Assembly (NCBI RefSeq): GCF_000455265.1
Contig: NZ_HG005139.1
Location: 2,635,480-2,699,479, forward strand
Length of the DNA stretch: 64,000 nucleotides
Reading direction: 5' to 3'
Source of the DNA: Paenibacillus antibioticophila
Lineage (GTDB): Bacteria; Bacillota; Bacilli; Paenibacillales; Paenibacillaceae
The position numbers were made by a program, and so were the translations under genes. Under the pieces are notes generated by a model that worked only from the letters and a program-made list of their open reading frames with translations, was not told the DNA's origin and did not search any database. Positions 27,710-36,376 of this stretch are shown piece after piece; position 1 is the first letter of the stretch; each line of letters begins with the position of its first letter.

Positions 27710-28645
27710 TTACCACAGACTGGTCTCACTGAATTTCTGGGCAAATTTATTGACCAGGTACAGCACGATGAAATTGATCAGGTTGTTAAAAAATCCCACA
27801 GCGGCCGAGAAGCTATATTCCGCATTCAAAATACCGGCCTTGTACATGTAGGTAGACAATACCTCGGAAGTAGCCAGGTTGGCATCATTTTGCATCAACA
27901 GCACCTTTTCAAACCCTACAGACATGACAGAACCCGTAGCAAGAATCGTACAGATGACAATCGTCGGCATAATCGCCGGGATGGTAATGTACCAGATGCA
28001 CTTCAAGCGGGAGGCACCTTCTATATAAGCCGCCTCATACTGATCCTGCGGAATACCCGACATCGCTGCGGTGTATATCAACGTCCCCCAGCCAACCGAT
28101 TGCCAGATGCCCGACCAGACAAATACATGAGGGAACAGCTTCGGATTTCCGATAAAATCAATGGGCTCGCCGCCAAAATACTGGATCACGGCATTAATGA
28201 CCCCGTCTACCGGGGAGGTAAAAAACATCACCATGCCGACGATGATGATTACGGAAATAAAGTTAGGGATATAGGAAATCGTCTGGACGATCGATTTGTA
28301 TTTTTTATTGCGGATCTCGTTAAACATAAGCGCCAGAATAATAGGAAGGGGAACGCCAACCACCAGACTGTACAGACTGATTCTCAACGTGTTGATGATG
28401 ACATCCTTAAAATAGAAGGCATTAAAAAACCGCTCAAAATGATCAAACCCCACCCAGGGGCTGTGCAGGATACCAAATGCCGGGGAATAATCCTTGAAGG
28501 AAATAATAATTCCGTACATAGGGATGTAATTCCATATGATTAACGAGGTCAAAGGCAGCAGCATCATGATGTACAGCCATTTTTGCTTCAGAAACGATTT
28601 GCCTTTTGCGCCAGGAGGAAGTTTCTTTCGCACTGAAGATTCCAT
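27710..28645 (-). CDS. Carbohydrate ABC importer permease (MalF/LplB type)
   Basis: The 311-residue permease starts with a charged N-terminus, then KWLYIMMLLPLTSLIIWNYI and PMYGIIISFKDYSPAFGI, typical of LplB/YtcP-type proteins; the EAA loop is DQYEAAYIEGASRLKCIWYI. It forms a heterodimer with the downstream permease. No ATPase gene is in the operon; such systems use a shared MsmX-type ATPase encoded elsewhere. Confidence 0.93.
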   Translation of the reverse strand: MESSVRKKLPPGAKGKSFLKQKWLYIMMLLPLTSLIIWNYIPMYGIIISFKDYSPAFGILHSPWVGFDHFERFFNAFYFKDVIINTLRISLYSLVVGVPLPIILALMFNEIRNKKYKSIVQTISYIPNFISVIIIVGMVMFFTSPVDGVINAVIQYFGGEPIDFIGNPKLFPHVFVWSGIWQSVGWGTLIYTAAMSGIPQDQYEAAYIEGASRLKCIWYITIPAIMPTIVICTILATGSVMSVGFEKVLLMQNDANLATSEVLSTYMYKAGILNAEYSFSAAVGFFNNLINFIVLYLVNKFAQKFSETSLW

Positions 28646-28670
28646 AGTTTACCCCTTTCTTTAAAACTTG

Positions 28671-28694
28671 GGGGAGATTCCCGAGAATCTCCCC
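28671..28694 (-). promoter_or_regulatory. Intercistronic hairpin between binding protein and permease
   Basis: GGGGAGATTC and GAATCTCCCC form a perfect 10-bp stem with a CCGA loop in the 68-base gap after the binding-protein gene. It has the same position and stem length as the hairpin at 17930-17954 in the peptide importer operon. Confidence 0.6.
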
Positions 28695-28713
28695 ATCGCT
28701 TCTTGATGTGCTC

Positions 28714-30309
28714 TTAGCTTTCTTTATAACGCTTGTATTGCTCTTGCTTGATTTGCAAATATTTATCCGAACCCATCTTCTTCAATTGGGCGATATAGTT
28801 GTCCCACTCTTGATCAATATCCTTTGTGCCCGTTACGAACTCCACCCGCATTTGACCCACATAGTTGCCAAGATCGGCCATAATCGAGGAGGATTCATTA
28901 GCTTCCTCCTGCGTTGCCGGCAAATCCGGCAGAGTTACGCTTGGCAAGGTTTCTTCCGTCAGATCGGTGTATACCGGTGCTTCCTGCCGGCCGGCAGCCG
29001 CTCTGATTTCCGGTGATAATTCAATGTACGGGAAGTACCCGCCATATACGTTGTCAACATATTGGAACGCGCCAAGCCCGATGCCGTCCTTGTAGTTCAA
29101 GATTTCATCGATATAGACCATGCTGCCGTCTTCCATATTATAGGTAACGCCTTCCTTGCCCAGGTAGCCGAATACACTGCCCTCTTCACTGTAGAAATAG
29201 TCCACCCATTTCGGGATCGCTCCCGGGTCTTTCGCGTCCTTCGTGATAACAAGACTGGATGCTCCCGCAACCTGGGAATCCGTCAGTGAAGCAGTAGCTC
29301 CGTCCGGTCCTGCAAGCACGTTAATCGGAACAAAATCATTCTTCACGCTCTCGCCAATGTAATCCGGAGCTGCCCAGTTCCAAGCACCCACTGTATCCTT
29401 GGCGGCATCTGCTGTCCATTTGTCATAATCCACGCCGCTGAAGGCCTGCTTGTTGATCGCCCCGCTCTCATACATCCGGTTTTCATATTTCAGAACTTCT
29501 TTATATCCATCAGAGGTAATCGTAAGCTGGATCTCATCCTTGTCATCGACATAGATAAAGTTCCCCAGAGCTTTCCGTCCGCCATTCCCGATGCCGAAGG
29601 AGCCCATCATCATCTGCTCAAAGGTCCAGCCAAGCGAGCCGCTAGGCATATACCAGCCCTGTTCGTCGTTAACGCCGTTGCCGTTAGGATCTTGAGTTAC
29701 AAACGCATTCAATGCTTCTTCAAGCTCGGCCGTTGTCTTTGGAACCTCCATACCCAGGTTGTCGAGCCACTTCTTGTTAATATATAAGCGGATCGTCCGG
29801 TTGCCTTCCGGATAGGGATCAAGGTAAGGGGTGGCATAAATGTGTCCATCGGCGCTGGTCAATCCTTTACGGATATCCTCATTCTCATCCAGAAGCTTCT
29901 GCAAATTAGGTGCATGCTCCTTGATCAAGTCCTCCAGCGGGATAAAAAGGCCTTGCTGGCCGTATTTCAACAGCTCTCCGTTGCTCCAATCCACTTGATA
30001 GAAGGCATCCGGCAGCTGTTTTCTCGTCAAAATCACATTTTTCTTTTCGCCGATATCACTCAGTTCTTCCCACTCTACCTGAACGCCGGACATTTTCTCG
30101 TATTCCTGCCACATCCATAGATCCTTAGATGCCGGTCTCAAATTGTTCCAGCTTGGTCTCAGAAGTGAAATGGATGAAGCGGTATTTCCGGATTCCGATG
30201 ACTTATCATTCTCTGTTGAACCTCCTGAATTGCCGCCGCAGGCAGTAACAAGTAATGCCATCATTAACGTACCAAGTAATACAACCTTCCCTTTTCTTGA
30301 ACGAAACAT
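28714..30309 (-). CDS. Extracellular sugar-binding lipoprotein (LplA type)
   Basis: The 531-residue family-1 solute-binding protein has a lipoprotein signal (KVVLLGTLMMALLVTACGG), a Ser/Gly/Asn-rich tether and the long LplA-type mature domain (LWMWQEYEKMSGVQVEWEEL, RLYINKKWLDNLGMEVPKTT, FVTQDPNGNGVNDEQGWY). The last of these is a calcium-like acidic loop common in this subfamily. It is the first gene of the importer operon. Upstream lie cre-like sites and two palindromes, one between promoter and start. Confidence 0.93.
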   Translation of the reverse strand: MFRSRKGKVVLLGTLMMALLVTACGGNSGGSTENDKSSESGNTASSISLLRPSWNNLRPASKDLWMWQEYEKMSGVQVEWEELSDIGEKKNVILTRKQLPDAFYQVDWSNGELLKYGQQGLFIPLEDLIKEHAPNLQKLLDENEDIRKGLTSADGHIYATPYLDPYPEGNRTIRLYINKKWLDNLGMEVPKTTAELEEALNAFVTQDPNGNGVNDEQGWYMPSGSLGWTFEQMMMGSFGIGNGGRKALGNFIYVDDKDEIQLTITSDGYKEVLKYENRMYESGAINKQAFSGVDYDKWTADAAKDTVGAWNWAAPDYIGESVKNDFVPINVLAGPDGATASLTDSQVAGASSLVITKDAKDPGAIPKWVDYFYSEEGSVFGYLGKEGVTYNMEDGSMVYIDEILNYKDGIGLGAFQYVDNVYGGYFPYIELSPEIRAAAGRQEAPVYTDLTEETLPSVTLPDLPATQEEANESSSIMADLGNYVGQMRVEFVTGTKDIDQEWDNYIAQLKKMGSDKYLQIKQEQYKRYKES

Positions 30310-30326
30310 TTGGATGCCCCCTTATA

Positions 30327-30342
30327 ATTTGATATATCAAAT
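30327..30342. promoter_or_regulatory. Operator candidate 1 (perfect 16-bp palindrome)
   Basis: ATTTGATATATCAAAT is an exact palindrome between the promoter region and start codon of the binding-protein gene. It resembles the AraR box ATTTGTACGTACAAAT of B. subtilis and shares the core TTGRTATAYCA with the palindrome at 30831-30846 in front of the divergent GntR-LacI regulator. Confidence 0.6.
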
Positions 30343-30381
30343 CACTGAACAAAGCCTATTTTGAGGCATATCATATTATTT

Positions 30382-30396
30382 TGTCAAGCGTTTACA
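30382..30396 (-). promoter_or_regulatory. cre-like site overlapping a -35 TTGACA
   Basis: The minus strand reads TGTAAACGCTTGACA, a 12-of-14 match to the CcpA consensus TGWAARCGYTWNCW. Its last six bases form a perfect -35 hexamer TTGACA pointing at the binding-protein gene, so CcpA bound here would block transcription. Confidence 0.5.
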
Positions 30397-30414
30397 TTCT
30401 AAAATCTTAAAACA

Positions 30415-30438
30415 TGTAAGCGCTTGTTTCCGGAAACA
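30415..30438. promoter_or_regulatory. cre site fused to a second palindrome
   Basis: TGTAAGCGCTTGTT (30415-30428) matches the CcpA cre consensus at 13 of 14 positions. It overlaps TGTTTCCGGAAACA (30425-30438), a perfect 14-bp palindrome of the kind bound by LacI-family regulators. Confidence 0.55.
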
Positions 30439-30590
30439 TCTTCATTGCCCAGGCTAGTCATTGATTAAAAACTCTATCTCGCCCCAATAATATTGAGTAA
30501 AAAGGACTACTTCTCTTTATCCGCTATGTTCTTTTCTATTGCCGAAACACGGGATCTATCGTATATTCAACGTAATTGTTATTAATGCTC

Positions 30591-30787
30591 TATAAGTTGA
30601 ACTACTAAATTTTACGTTCTGGGGGCAACGTGTGAAGTGTGCTTACGATCGCTGTTGTTCGCGGATTTCTTTAATTGAACTAAGATATTGCAAGGTAGAA
30701 ATCCACTCACAAAGGCGAACGCTTACGCTTCTTCAGCACACTTCACACTTATGCCCTTTCTACGTAGCTTTCATAGTTCAACTTATA
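30591..30787. repeat. Interspersed palindromic repeat, copy B
   Basis: The 197-bp element is bounded by a perfect 14-bp terminal inverted repeat TATAAGTTGAACTA / TAGTTCAACTTATA. Inside, GTGTGAAGTGTGCT, a CGTT/GCG block and GATTTCT recur in inverted form on the other arm, so the whole folds into one imperfect hairpin. It shares long blocks with copy A (2292-2520) and a 48-base fragment at 54566. No reading frame is present. Confidence 0.88.
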
Positions 30788-30812
30788 TCGCCTGTTATTT
30801 GCCTAAGATAAT

Positions 30813-30842
30813 TTGACATGTACATAAGTAAAATGGTATACC
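30813..30842 (+). promoter_or_regulatory. Promoter of the GntR-LacI regulator
   Basis: TTGACA (30813-30818) and TATACC (30837-30842), 18 bases apart, precede the regulator gene. The -10 hexamer lies within the palindrome at 30831-30846, which suggests autorepression. Confidence 0.5.
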
Positions 30843-30846
30843 AATT
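30831..30846. promoter_or_regulatory. Operator candidate 2
   Basis: AAATGGTATACCAATT carries the perfect core TGGTATACCA, with flanks extending the symmetry (AAAAT...ATTTT). On the minus strand it aligns with operator candidate 1 at 11 of 16 positions, including TTGRTATAYCA. Confidence 0.55.
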
Positions 30847-30866
30847 TTGACGAGGTGAAATGTCTT

Positions 30867-31961
30867 ATGGAGCAAATCCCGCTATATCAACACATAGTAA
30901 ACAACCTCAAAGCAAAAATTGATTCCGGAGAGCTGAAGGCCGGAGATCAGCTTCCTACTGAAGCTGAGATTTCCAAGCAATTTAGTGTAAGTCGGATCAC
31001 TTCCAAGCGAGCTTTGACCGAACTGGAAAATGCCAATTTAATCTTTCGTGTCCAAGGAAAAGGCAGCTTTGTAAATACTAAGCTCACTCCCGCTCATGCC
31101 TTGGCCAAGGGCAGCAAAGAGATTTTGCTCATTCTTCCGTTTTCCCATAACCCGGGGCTTGGTGATTATGAAAAGGGGATCAATGAATTTCTGGCAACAA
31201 CGGACTATACCTTGAACATTCAGTCCAATACGCTTGTCGGTCAACGCAAGTTGCTGGAGGCGGCGCTGCGCAGCTCCAATGCCGGGTTGATTTTCTATCC
31301 GGTTAGCAGCAATTCGGATCTCGGAATTCTATATCAATATCATTTGCAGAAATATCCGCTAGTTACGATGGACAAGACCATTGACGGCATTCCCTTCTTA
31401 TCCGTTGTCTCCGATAATTTCAATGGAGCTTATATGGCCTGCAAGCATCTGATCGATAATAACCATAAGAAAATCGCCTATGTCTCCTCTTTGAATGTTG
31501 AGAATTTCTCATCGATCCGTGAGCGCTATTTCGGCTATTTGAAGGCTCTTCATGATTACAACCTGAATGATTACAGCGTCAATGACTTAACTGAGCGCTA
31601 TCTGACCCATGAAGACGGACAAGGCAGAGCGTATTATCTGCAGTTCATTCAAGCTGTTAAGGAGCAAGGCATTACCGGGATTGTGGCGGAGAACGATCTG
31701 ATTGCGATCGAGATCATACAGATTGCCAAGGAAATCGGACTATCCATTCCAGAGGACTTCTCGATTGTCGGCTTTGACAACATTCATCTGTCCAGCTTTG
31801 TTGAGCCTAAGCTGACCACGATCTCGCAGGATTTTGGCCGAATGGGCTATCTTGCAGCAAAAAATCTGATTGCAACGATTGAGAATCCGCACCAGCCGCC
31901 GCGGGAAAACGTCATAGTTCCCGTGCAGCTCATCGAACGGCAAACCGTTAGGAGATTGTAA
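30867..31961 (+). CDS. GntR-LacI hybrid transcriptional regulator (AraR type)
   Basis: The 364-residue regulator has an N-terminal GntR winged helix (IPLYQHIVNNLKAKIDSGEL, GDQLPTEAEISKQFSVSRIT, NLIFRVQGKGSFV) and a C-terminal LacI/GalR sugar-binding domain (ILLILPFSHNPGLGDYEKGI, FLSVVSDNFNGAYMACKHLI, GIVAENDLIAIEI, IVGFDNIHLSSFVEPKLTTI). This is the domain order of AraR. Start 30867 is nine bases from GAGGTG. It likely represses the divergent sugar importer and the downstream GH92 gene until a sugar binds. Confidence 0.92.
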   Translation: MEQIPLYQHIVNNLKAKIDSGELKAGDQLPTEAEISKQFSVSRITSKRALTELENANLIFRVQGKGSFVNTKLTPAHALAKGSKEILLILPFSHNPGLGDYEKGINEFLATTDYTLNIQSNTLVGQRKLLEAALRSSNAGLIFYPVSSNSDLGILYQYHLQKYPLVTMDKTIDGIPFLSVVSDNFNGAYMACKHLIDNNHKKIAYVSSLNVENFSSIRERYFGYLKALHDYNLNDYSVNDLTERYLTHEDGQGRAYYLQFIQAVKEQGITGIVAENDLIAIEIIQIAKEIGLSIPEDFSIVGFDNIHLSSFVEPKLTTISQDFGRMGYLAAKNLIATIENPHQPPRENVIVPVQLIERQTVRRL

Positions 31962-31994
31962 TACTACTTTTTATATCAAGTTAGGAGGTTCTGC

Positions 31995-34193
31995 ATGCTG
32001 CATTACATTGATACACGACAAGGCTCCCACAATAAGCATGCTTTTTCGCACGGAAACACACTGCCCTATACATCGGTTCCCTTTGGCATGAATCATTTTG
32101 TGGTTCAGACCAACCAGGAAGGAAGCTGGTTCTTTAATCCCCATGACCGCGTCTTTTTGGGCTTGCGTCTAACTCACCAGCCAAGTCCATGGATGGGGGA
32201 CTTCTCCTATTTCTTAATGACACCGATTGCTGACGAGAAAATCAAAGGCTCTCTCTTCTCTTGCCAAAGCTCTTACCGGCCTGAAGAAGCGGTCTTCAAG
32301 CCGCATTATGTCAAGGTGAAGCAGCAGCGCTACAATATCATTACCGAGCTCGTTCCGACCTGCTATGGCGCCACGATGAACATCAAGTATAATTCCAGCA
32401 AGCAAGCCGGGATCGTGCTGAATGTGAAGAACATCAGCGAATTTCATATCGATGCTGCGAATCGTAAAATTACCGGCTATATCAGTAATTTCGCAGGCTG
32501 TCATGACGACGGATTCCGCATGTATGTATCCATGAGCTTTAATAAAGATATTGATCTAAGCACTTCCGGATATTACAACGCTGAAGGCGATCTCTGTAAT
32601 GAAACCCGCCTGAACGGTGTGGATCAGCATGTCGTTATTCGTTTCCATGACTGTGAAACCGATATTCTGGAGGCCAAGCTGGCCACTTCATTTATCAGCC
32701 TGGAGCAGGCCGAGCTTAACTTACAGCGGGATTCAGGTCCGTCGCTCCATGAGCTGAAGGATCAAGCCGCACAGACCTGGAATCATTACTTGAACAAAAT
32801 CCAGGTCTCCCATTCGAACGAAGAGTATTTGCGCACCTTCTATGGCTGCCTGTACCGCATGTTCCTGTTCCCGCAGAAGTTCTATGAGCTCGATGAGAAT
32901 ATGGAGCCGATTCATTACGATACTACCGCCAAAGCTGTTAAAAAAGGGGTCTTGTACACCAACAACGGCTTCTGGGATACTTATAAAACGGTCTACCCGC
33001 TCTATTCCATCATTGCTCCTAAGGAATATGAAGAGATGCTGGAGGGCTTCCTGAACAGTTATCGTGAGACCGGCTTCCTGCCAAAATGGCTGTCTCCGGA
33101 TGAACGGGGACTCATGCCTGGAACGCTTATCGACGCGGTAATCGCCGATGCGGCAGCCAAGGGGATCGGCCAGCAGCTAATGCCTGAATTGCTGGAGGCC
33201 ATGCTTACCGCCGCAAAAACACAAAGCGAAAAAGACTGCTATGGGCGTCAAGGTACGCTTGACTATATCAAGTACGGCTATGTGCCAAGCCATTATCACG
33301 AAAGTGTTAACCATACGTTGGATTACGCTTATAGTGATTACTGCATCAGCCGTGTGGCTGAAGTGCTTGGCGACGAGGAAGTCGCTGAGCATTACCGGCA
33401 CAGCGCGCTGAATTACCGGAATATCTTCGATCCGGAGACCGGCTTCATGCGTGCCAAGGATGCAAACGGACAATTTCGTCCTGACTTTAATAGCACAAGC
33501 TGGGGTCTTGATTATGCGGAAGGCAGCGCTTGGCAGAACAGCTTCGCGGTGTTCCATGATATTCAGGGTCTGATTGAGGCCTACGGCTCTAAGGAGCGTT
33601 TCTTTGAAAAGATCACCGAGCTGTGCAATAAAGAACCTGAATTTGATGTACTGGGTTACGGCTTTGAAATTCATGAGATGAGTGAAATGGCGGCCATCGA
33701 TTATGGGCAGTTAGCCATTTCCAATCAGCCGAGCTTCCATATCCCGTATCTGTTTAATTACGTGGGTCAGCCGGCCTCCTCGCAGGTTGTCATCAAGCAG
33801 CTGCTAGCCAATCTGTTCAACAGCGGCTTTGACGGATATCCTGGGGATGAGGACAACGGCAGTATGTCCGGTTGGTACGTGTTCAGCTCCATGGGCTTCT
33901 ATCCGGTATGTCCTGGCAGCAATCAATATGTATTGGGAATTCCCTTGTTCGATAGTGTCAAGATCGAGCTCCCTAACGGCAAGCATATGAAAATTGAGAC
34001 CTCCAACAATAATCCGCAGTCTAATTTCGTGGCTAATGTGAACCTGGATAACAAACCGTATCAAAAGCTGTTCATTACCCATGAAGACATCCTGGCAGGG
34101 AAATCACTGGATTTCCGGCTCGGTCTTGCTCCAAGCTACCGAAGCTACAAGCCTGAGGAGCTGCCTTTTTCGATCACAGAACCTAAGAACTGA
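31995..34193 (+). CDS. Glycoside hydrolase family 92 (alpha-mannosidase-like)
   Basis: The 732-residue protein begins with DTRQGSHNKHAFSHGNTLPY and TSVPFGMNHFV, the GH92 N-terminal beta-domain pattern, and has the catalytic-domain hallmarks NGFWDTYKTVYPLYSIIAP, NHTLDYAYSDYCISRVAEVL, PGDEDNGSMSGWYVFSSMGF and PVCPGSNQYVLGIPLFD. GH92 enzymes are calcium-dependent exo-alpha-mannosidases. There is no signal peptide, so it probably acts in the cytoplasm on imported mannosides or related glycans. It follows the regulator gene by 33 bases with a GGAGG site. Confidence 0.9.
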   Translation: MLHYIDTRQGSHNKHAFSHGNTLPYTSVPFGMNHFVVQTNQEGSWFFNPHDRVFLGLRLTHQPSPWMGDFSYFLMTPIADEKIKGSLFSCQSSYRPEEAVFKPHYVKVKQQRYNIITELVPTCYGATMNIKYNSSKQAGIVLNVKNISEFHIDAANRKITGYISNFAGCHDDGFRMYVSMSFNKDIDLSTSGYYNAEGDLCNETRLNGVDQHVVIRFHDCETDILEAKLATSFISLEQAELNLQRDSGPSLHELKDQAAQTWNHYLNKIQVSHSNEEYLRTFYGCLYRMFLFPQKFYELDENMEPIHYDTTAKAVKKGVLYTNNGFWDTYKTVYPLYSIIAPKEYEEMLEGFLNSYRETGFLPKWLSPDERGLMPGTLIDAVIADAAAKGIGQQLMPELLEAMLTAAKTQSEKDCYGRQGTLDYIKYGYVPSHYHESVNHTLDYAYSDYCISRVAEVLGDEEVAEHYRHSALNYRNIFDPETGFMRAKDANGQFRPDFNSTSWGLDYAEGSAWQNSFAVFHDIQGLIEAYGSKERFFEKITELCNKEPEFDVLGYGFEIHEMSEMAAIDYGQLAISNQPSFHIPYLFNYVGQPASSQVVIKQLLANLFNSGFDGYPGDEDNGSMSGWYVFSSMGFYPVCPGSNQYVLGIPLFDSVKIELPNGKHMKIETSNNNPQSNFVANVNLDNKPYQKLFITHEDILAGKSLDFRLGLAPSYRSYKPEELPFSITEPKN

Positions 34194-34211
34194 ATATGAG
34201 TGTGCAGATGT

Positions 34212-34258
34212 AAAAAGACTCCCAAACAAAGAGAAATTCTTTGTTTGGGAGTCTTTTT
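34212..34258. terminator. Strong bidirectional terminator after GH92
   Basis: AAAAAGACTCCCAAACAAAGA pairs perfectly with its complement around GAAAT, with T runs on both strands. It ends the regulator-GH92 unit. Confidence 0.92.
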
Positions 34259-34374
34259 ATAAGCTCTTTATTAACTTTCCCATATAGTTTAGGCTTAGTT
34301 TCTTCAGCATTACACTGATCCAAGGAGACTGCTTGGTTGAAGCACTCTGAAAATTGCTTTGAGAAGTATTGAAA

Positions 34375-35613
34375 TTATTTTCCAGAAAACTGTTTTAAGA
34401 CTAGAACAGCATTATGTCCCCCAAAACCAAATGAATTACTAAGCGCTACTTTAACATTTTGTTGAACTGGAGCATCAATCATGTAATTCAAATCGAATTC
34501 ATCCTCAAGCAGGCTTGTTCCCATTGTTTGATGAATAAAGCCATCTGTAATAGTCTTTGTACAGACAATAAATTCAATGCCTCCAGCCGCCCCCAAAGAA
34601 TGTCCTATCATTGATTTTGTTGAATTTATTTTAACTGTCCTTGCAAATTCTTTGAAAATTTTCTTAATTGCTCTTGTTTCTGTGATGTCATTCTGGTAAG
34701 TACTTGTTCCATGAGCGTTAATATAATCAATTTCCGATGGGGTAACTCCAGCTTCTTCTATCGCCAGCTCCATCGCTTTCGCCGCTCCCCCACCATCCTC
34801 TGAAGGCGATGTCAGATGATATGCATCTGCTGTGCAAGCGTACCCTGCCAATTCAGCATATATTTTTGCTTTTCGCTTTATGGCATGTTCTAGTTCTTCC
34901 AAGATAACAATTCCTGCACCTTCGCCAATAACAAACCCATTACGATCTCTATCAAAAGGAATGGAAGCGCGGAGTGGATCTTCTGTTATGGATAATGCGG
35001 TTAATGCGGAAAACCCTCCAACACAAGTAGGTGTGATGCAGCTTTCTGTACCTCCGGCAATCATAATATCAGCGTCTCCACATTGAATACTTCTGTAAGC
35101 TTCACCAATATTGATTGCTCCTGTTGCACAAGCTGTTGAAATACTAATACACTTTCCTTGAGCACCTAGCTTTATCGCAACATTTCCAGCCGCCATATTA
35201 GGAGTCATTTGAGGAATCATCAGTGGTTTCAATTTTCTGGAACCTTTTTCTTCAATTATTTTACAAGCACTTTCGACAGTCTGCAGACTACCTACACCTG
35301 ACCCTATCGCCGTTCCAATACGAAACGAATCTTCATTGCTAATGTCTATTTCAGAATCTTCCCAAGCCTCAATTGCCGCAGATACAGCATATTGTGAAAA
35401 AAGCTCCATCCTCTTTGCGGATTTCATATCTATTTTTTCAGTAGCTACGAAATTTTTTACCTCTGCCGCAATTTTCACTTTGTATGAAGTGGTATCAAAT
35501 TTCGTTATTTTATTGATGCCTACTTTCCCTTGTTTAATGTTCTCCCAAAATTCATTTACGGTATTTCCAATAGGAGTTACTGCTCCTAATCCTGTAACAA
35601 CAACTCTTTTCAT
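34375..35613 (-). CDS. Beta-ketoacyl-ACP synthase (FabF-like)
   Basis: The 412-residue condensing enzyme has the FabF architecture: MKRVVVTGLGAVTPIG, catalytic Cys162 in ISTACATGA, the histidine motifs INAHGTSTYQND and IGHSLGAAGGIEF, and the C-terminal NSFGFGGHNAVL. It would extend fatty acyl chains on ACP in fatty acid or specialised lipid synthesis. Start 35613 follows AGGGACGG. The gene looks more AT-rich than its neighbours and sits with an acyltransferase rather than in a fab cluster, so it may be a second, acquired FabF. Confidence 0.88.
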   Translation of the reverse strand: MKRVVVTGLGAVTPIGNTVNEFWENIKQGKVGINKITKFDTTSYKVKIAAEVKNFVATEKIDMKSAKRMELFSQYAVSAAIEAWEDSEIDISNEDSFRIGTAIGSGVGSLQTVESACKIIEEKGSRKLKPLMIPQMTPNMAAGNVAIKLGAQGKCISISTACATGAINIGEAYRSIQCGDADIMIAGGTESCITPTCVGGFSALTALSITEDPLRASIPFDRDRNGFVIGEGAGIVILEELEHAIKRKAKIYAELAGYACTADAYHLTSPSEDGGGAAKAMELAIEEAGVTPSEIDYINAHGTSTYQNDITETRAIKKIFKEFARTVKINSTKSMIGHSLGAAGGIEFIVCTKTITDGFIHQTMGTSLLEDEFDLNYMIDAPVQQNVKVALSNSFGFGGHNAVLVLKQFSGK

Positions 35614-35647
35614 TATATGCCGTCCCTTCCCAGAAGCTACTTCATTA

Positions 35648-36376
35648 TCAAAACTCTGAAATAGCACGAGTGTGTATAGTTATTGCGTTCTTTATCACTG
35701 CTTTTACCATCTCTGCAATTTGTGATGTTGACATACCCTTATACTGTTCGTAGTAAAGAGGTTGTAAGAAATGGACTTGCACAGTTATCCGCTTAATAGA
35801 TTTTGAATCAAACACTTTATATGAATCAATCAATGCCACTGGCACGATGGGACACTCCGCTTTTATTGCACTCTTAAAGCTACCACCCTTAAAATCCAAA
35901 AGTTCATTCCTATTTTTACTTCTTGTCCCCTCAGAAAAAATCATGAGATTACGCCCATTCTTTACTTCGGCGGCTACTTGATTAATTGTCTTCAAACTTT
36001 GCCGTACATCCTCTCGATCAAGTGCAATTGCCTTAACACACAGTAATACCTGCTTTACAAACGGAATACTATCCAGTTCCTTTTTGTATACTGTAGAAAA
36101 TGGCACTTCTAACCCCTGTGCAATTGCAAATCCATCAAATAAACCTTGATGATTGGGAAAAATCATGTAACCGTTTTTAATTGGCAGATTCTCTTTTCCA
36201 TAAACCTCCAGATTAATTCGACCGCCCTTTATCATCCACTTCGAGAATTTCCGTATCAATGCGTATTTTTGTTCTTCTGGATACTTATTTGTGTGCTTTG
36301 CATAATGGCATAATGTAATCCATCCATAGGGAATAAAAAGAATGTTTCTAAGAATAACTAGTATAATTCTTTTCAT
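35648..36376 (-). CDS. 1-acyl-glycerol-3-phosphate acyltransferase-like protein (PlsC family)
   Basis: The 242-residue protein has an N-terminal hydrophobic stretch (IILVILRNILFIPYGWITLC), the acyltransferase motif I NHQGLFD (NHxxxxD), FSEGTRSK (motif III) and CPIVPVALIDS (motif IV). It probably adds an acyl chain to a lysophospholipid or a related acceptor at the membrane. It lies 34 bases upstream of the FabF-like gene on the same strand and shares its AT-rich composition, suggesting one functional pair. Confidence 0.85.
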   Translation of the reverse strand: MKRIILVILRNILFIPYGWITLCHYAKHTNKYPEEQKYALIRKFSKWMIKGGRINLEVYGKENLPIKNGYMIFPNHQGLFDGFAIAQGLEVPFSTVYKKELDSIPFVKQVLLCVKAIALDREDVRQSLKTINQVAAEVKNGRNLMIFSEGTRSKNRNELLDFKGGSFKSAIKAECPIVPVALIDSYKVFDSKSIKRITVQVHFLQPLYYEQYKGMSTSQIAEMVKAVIKNAITIHTRAISEF

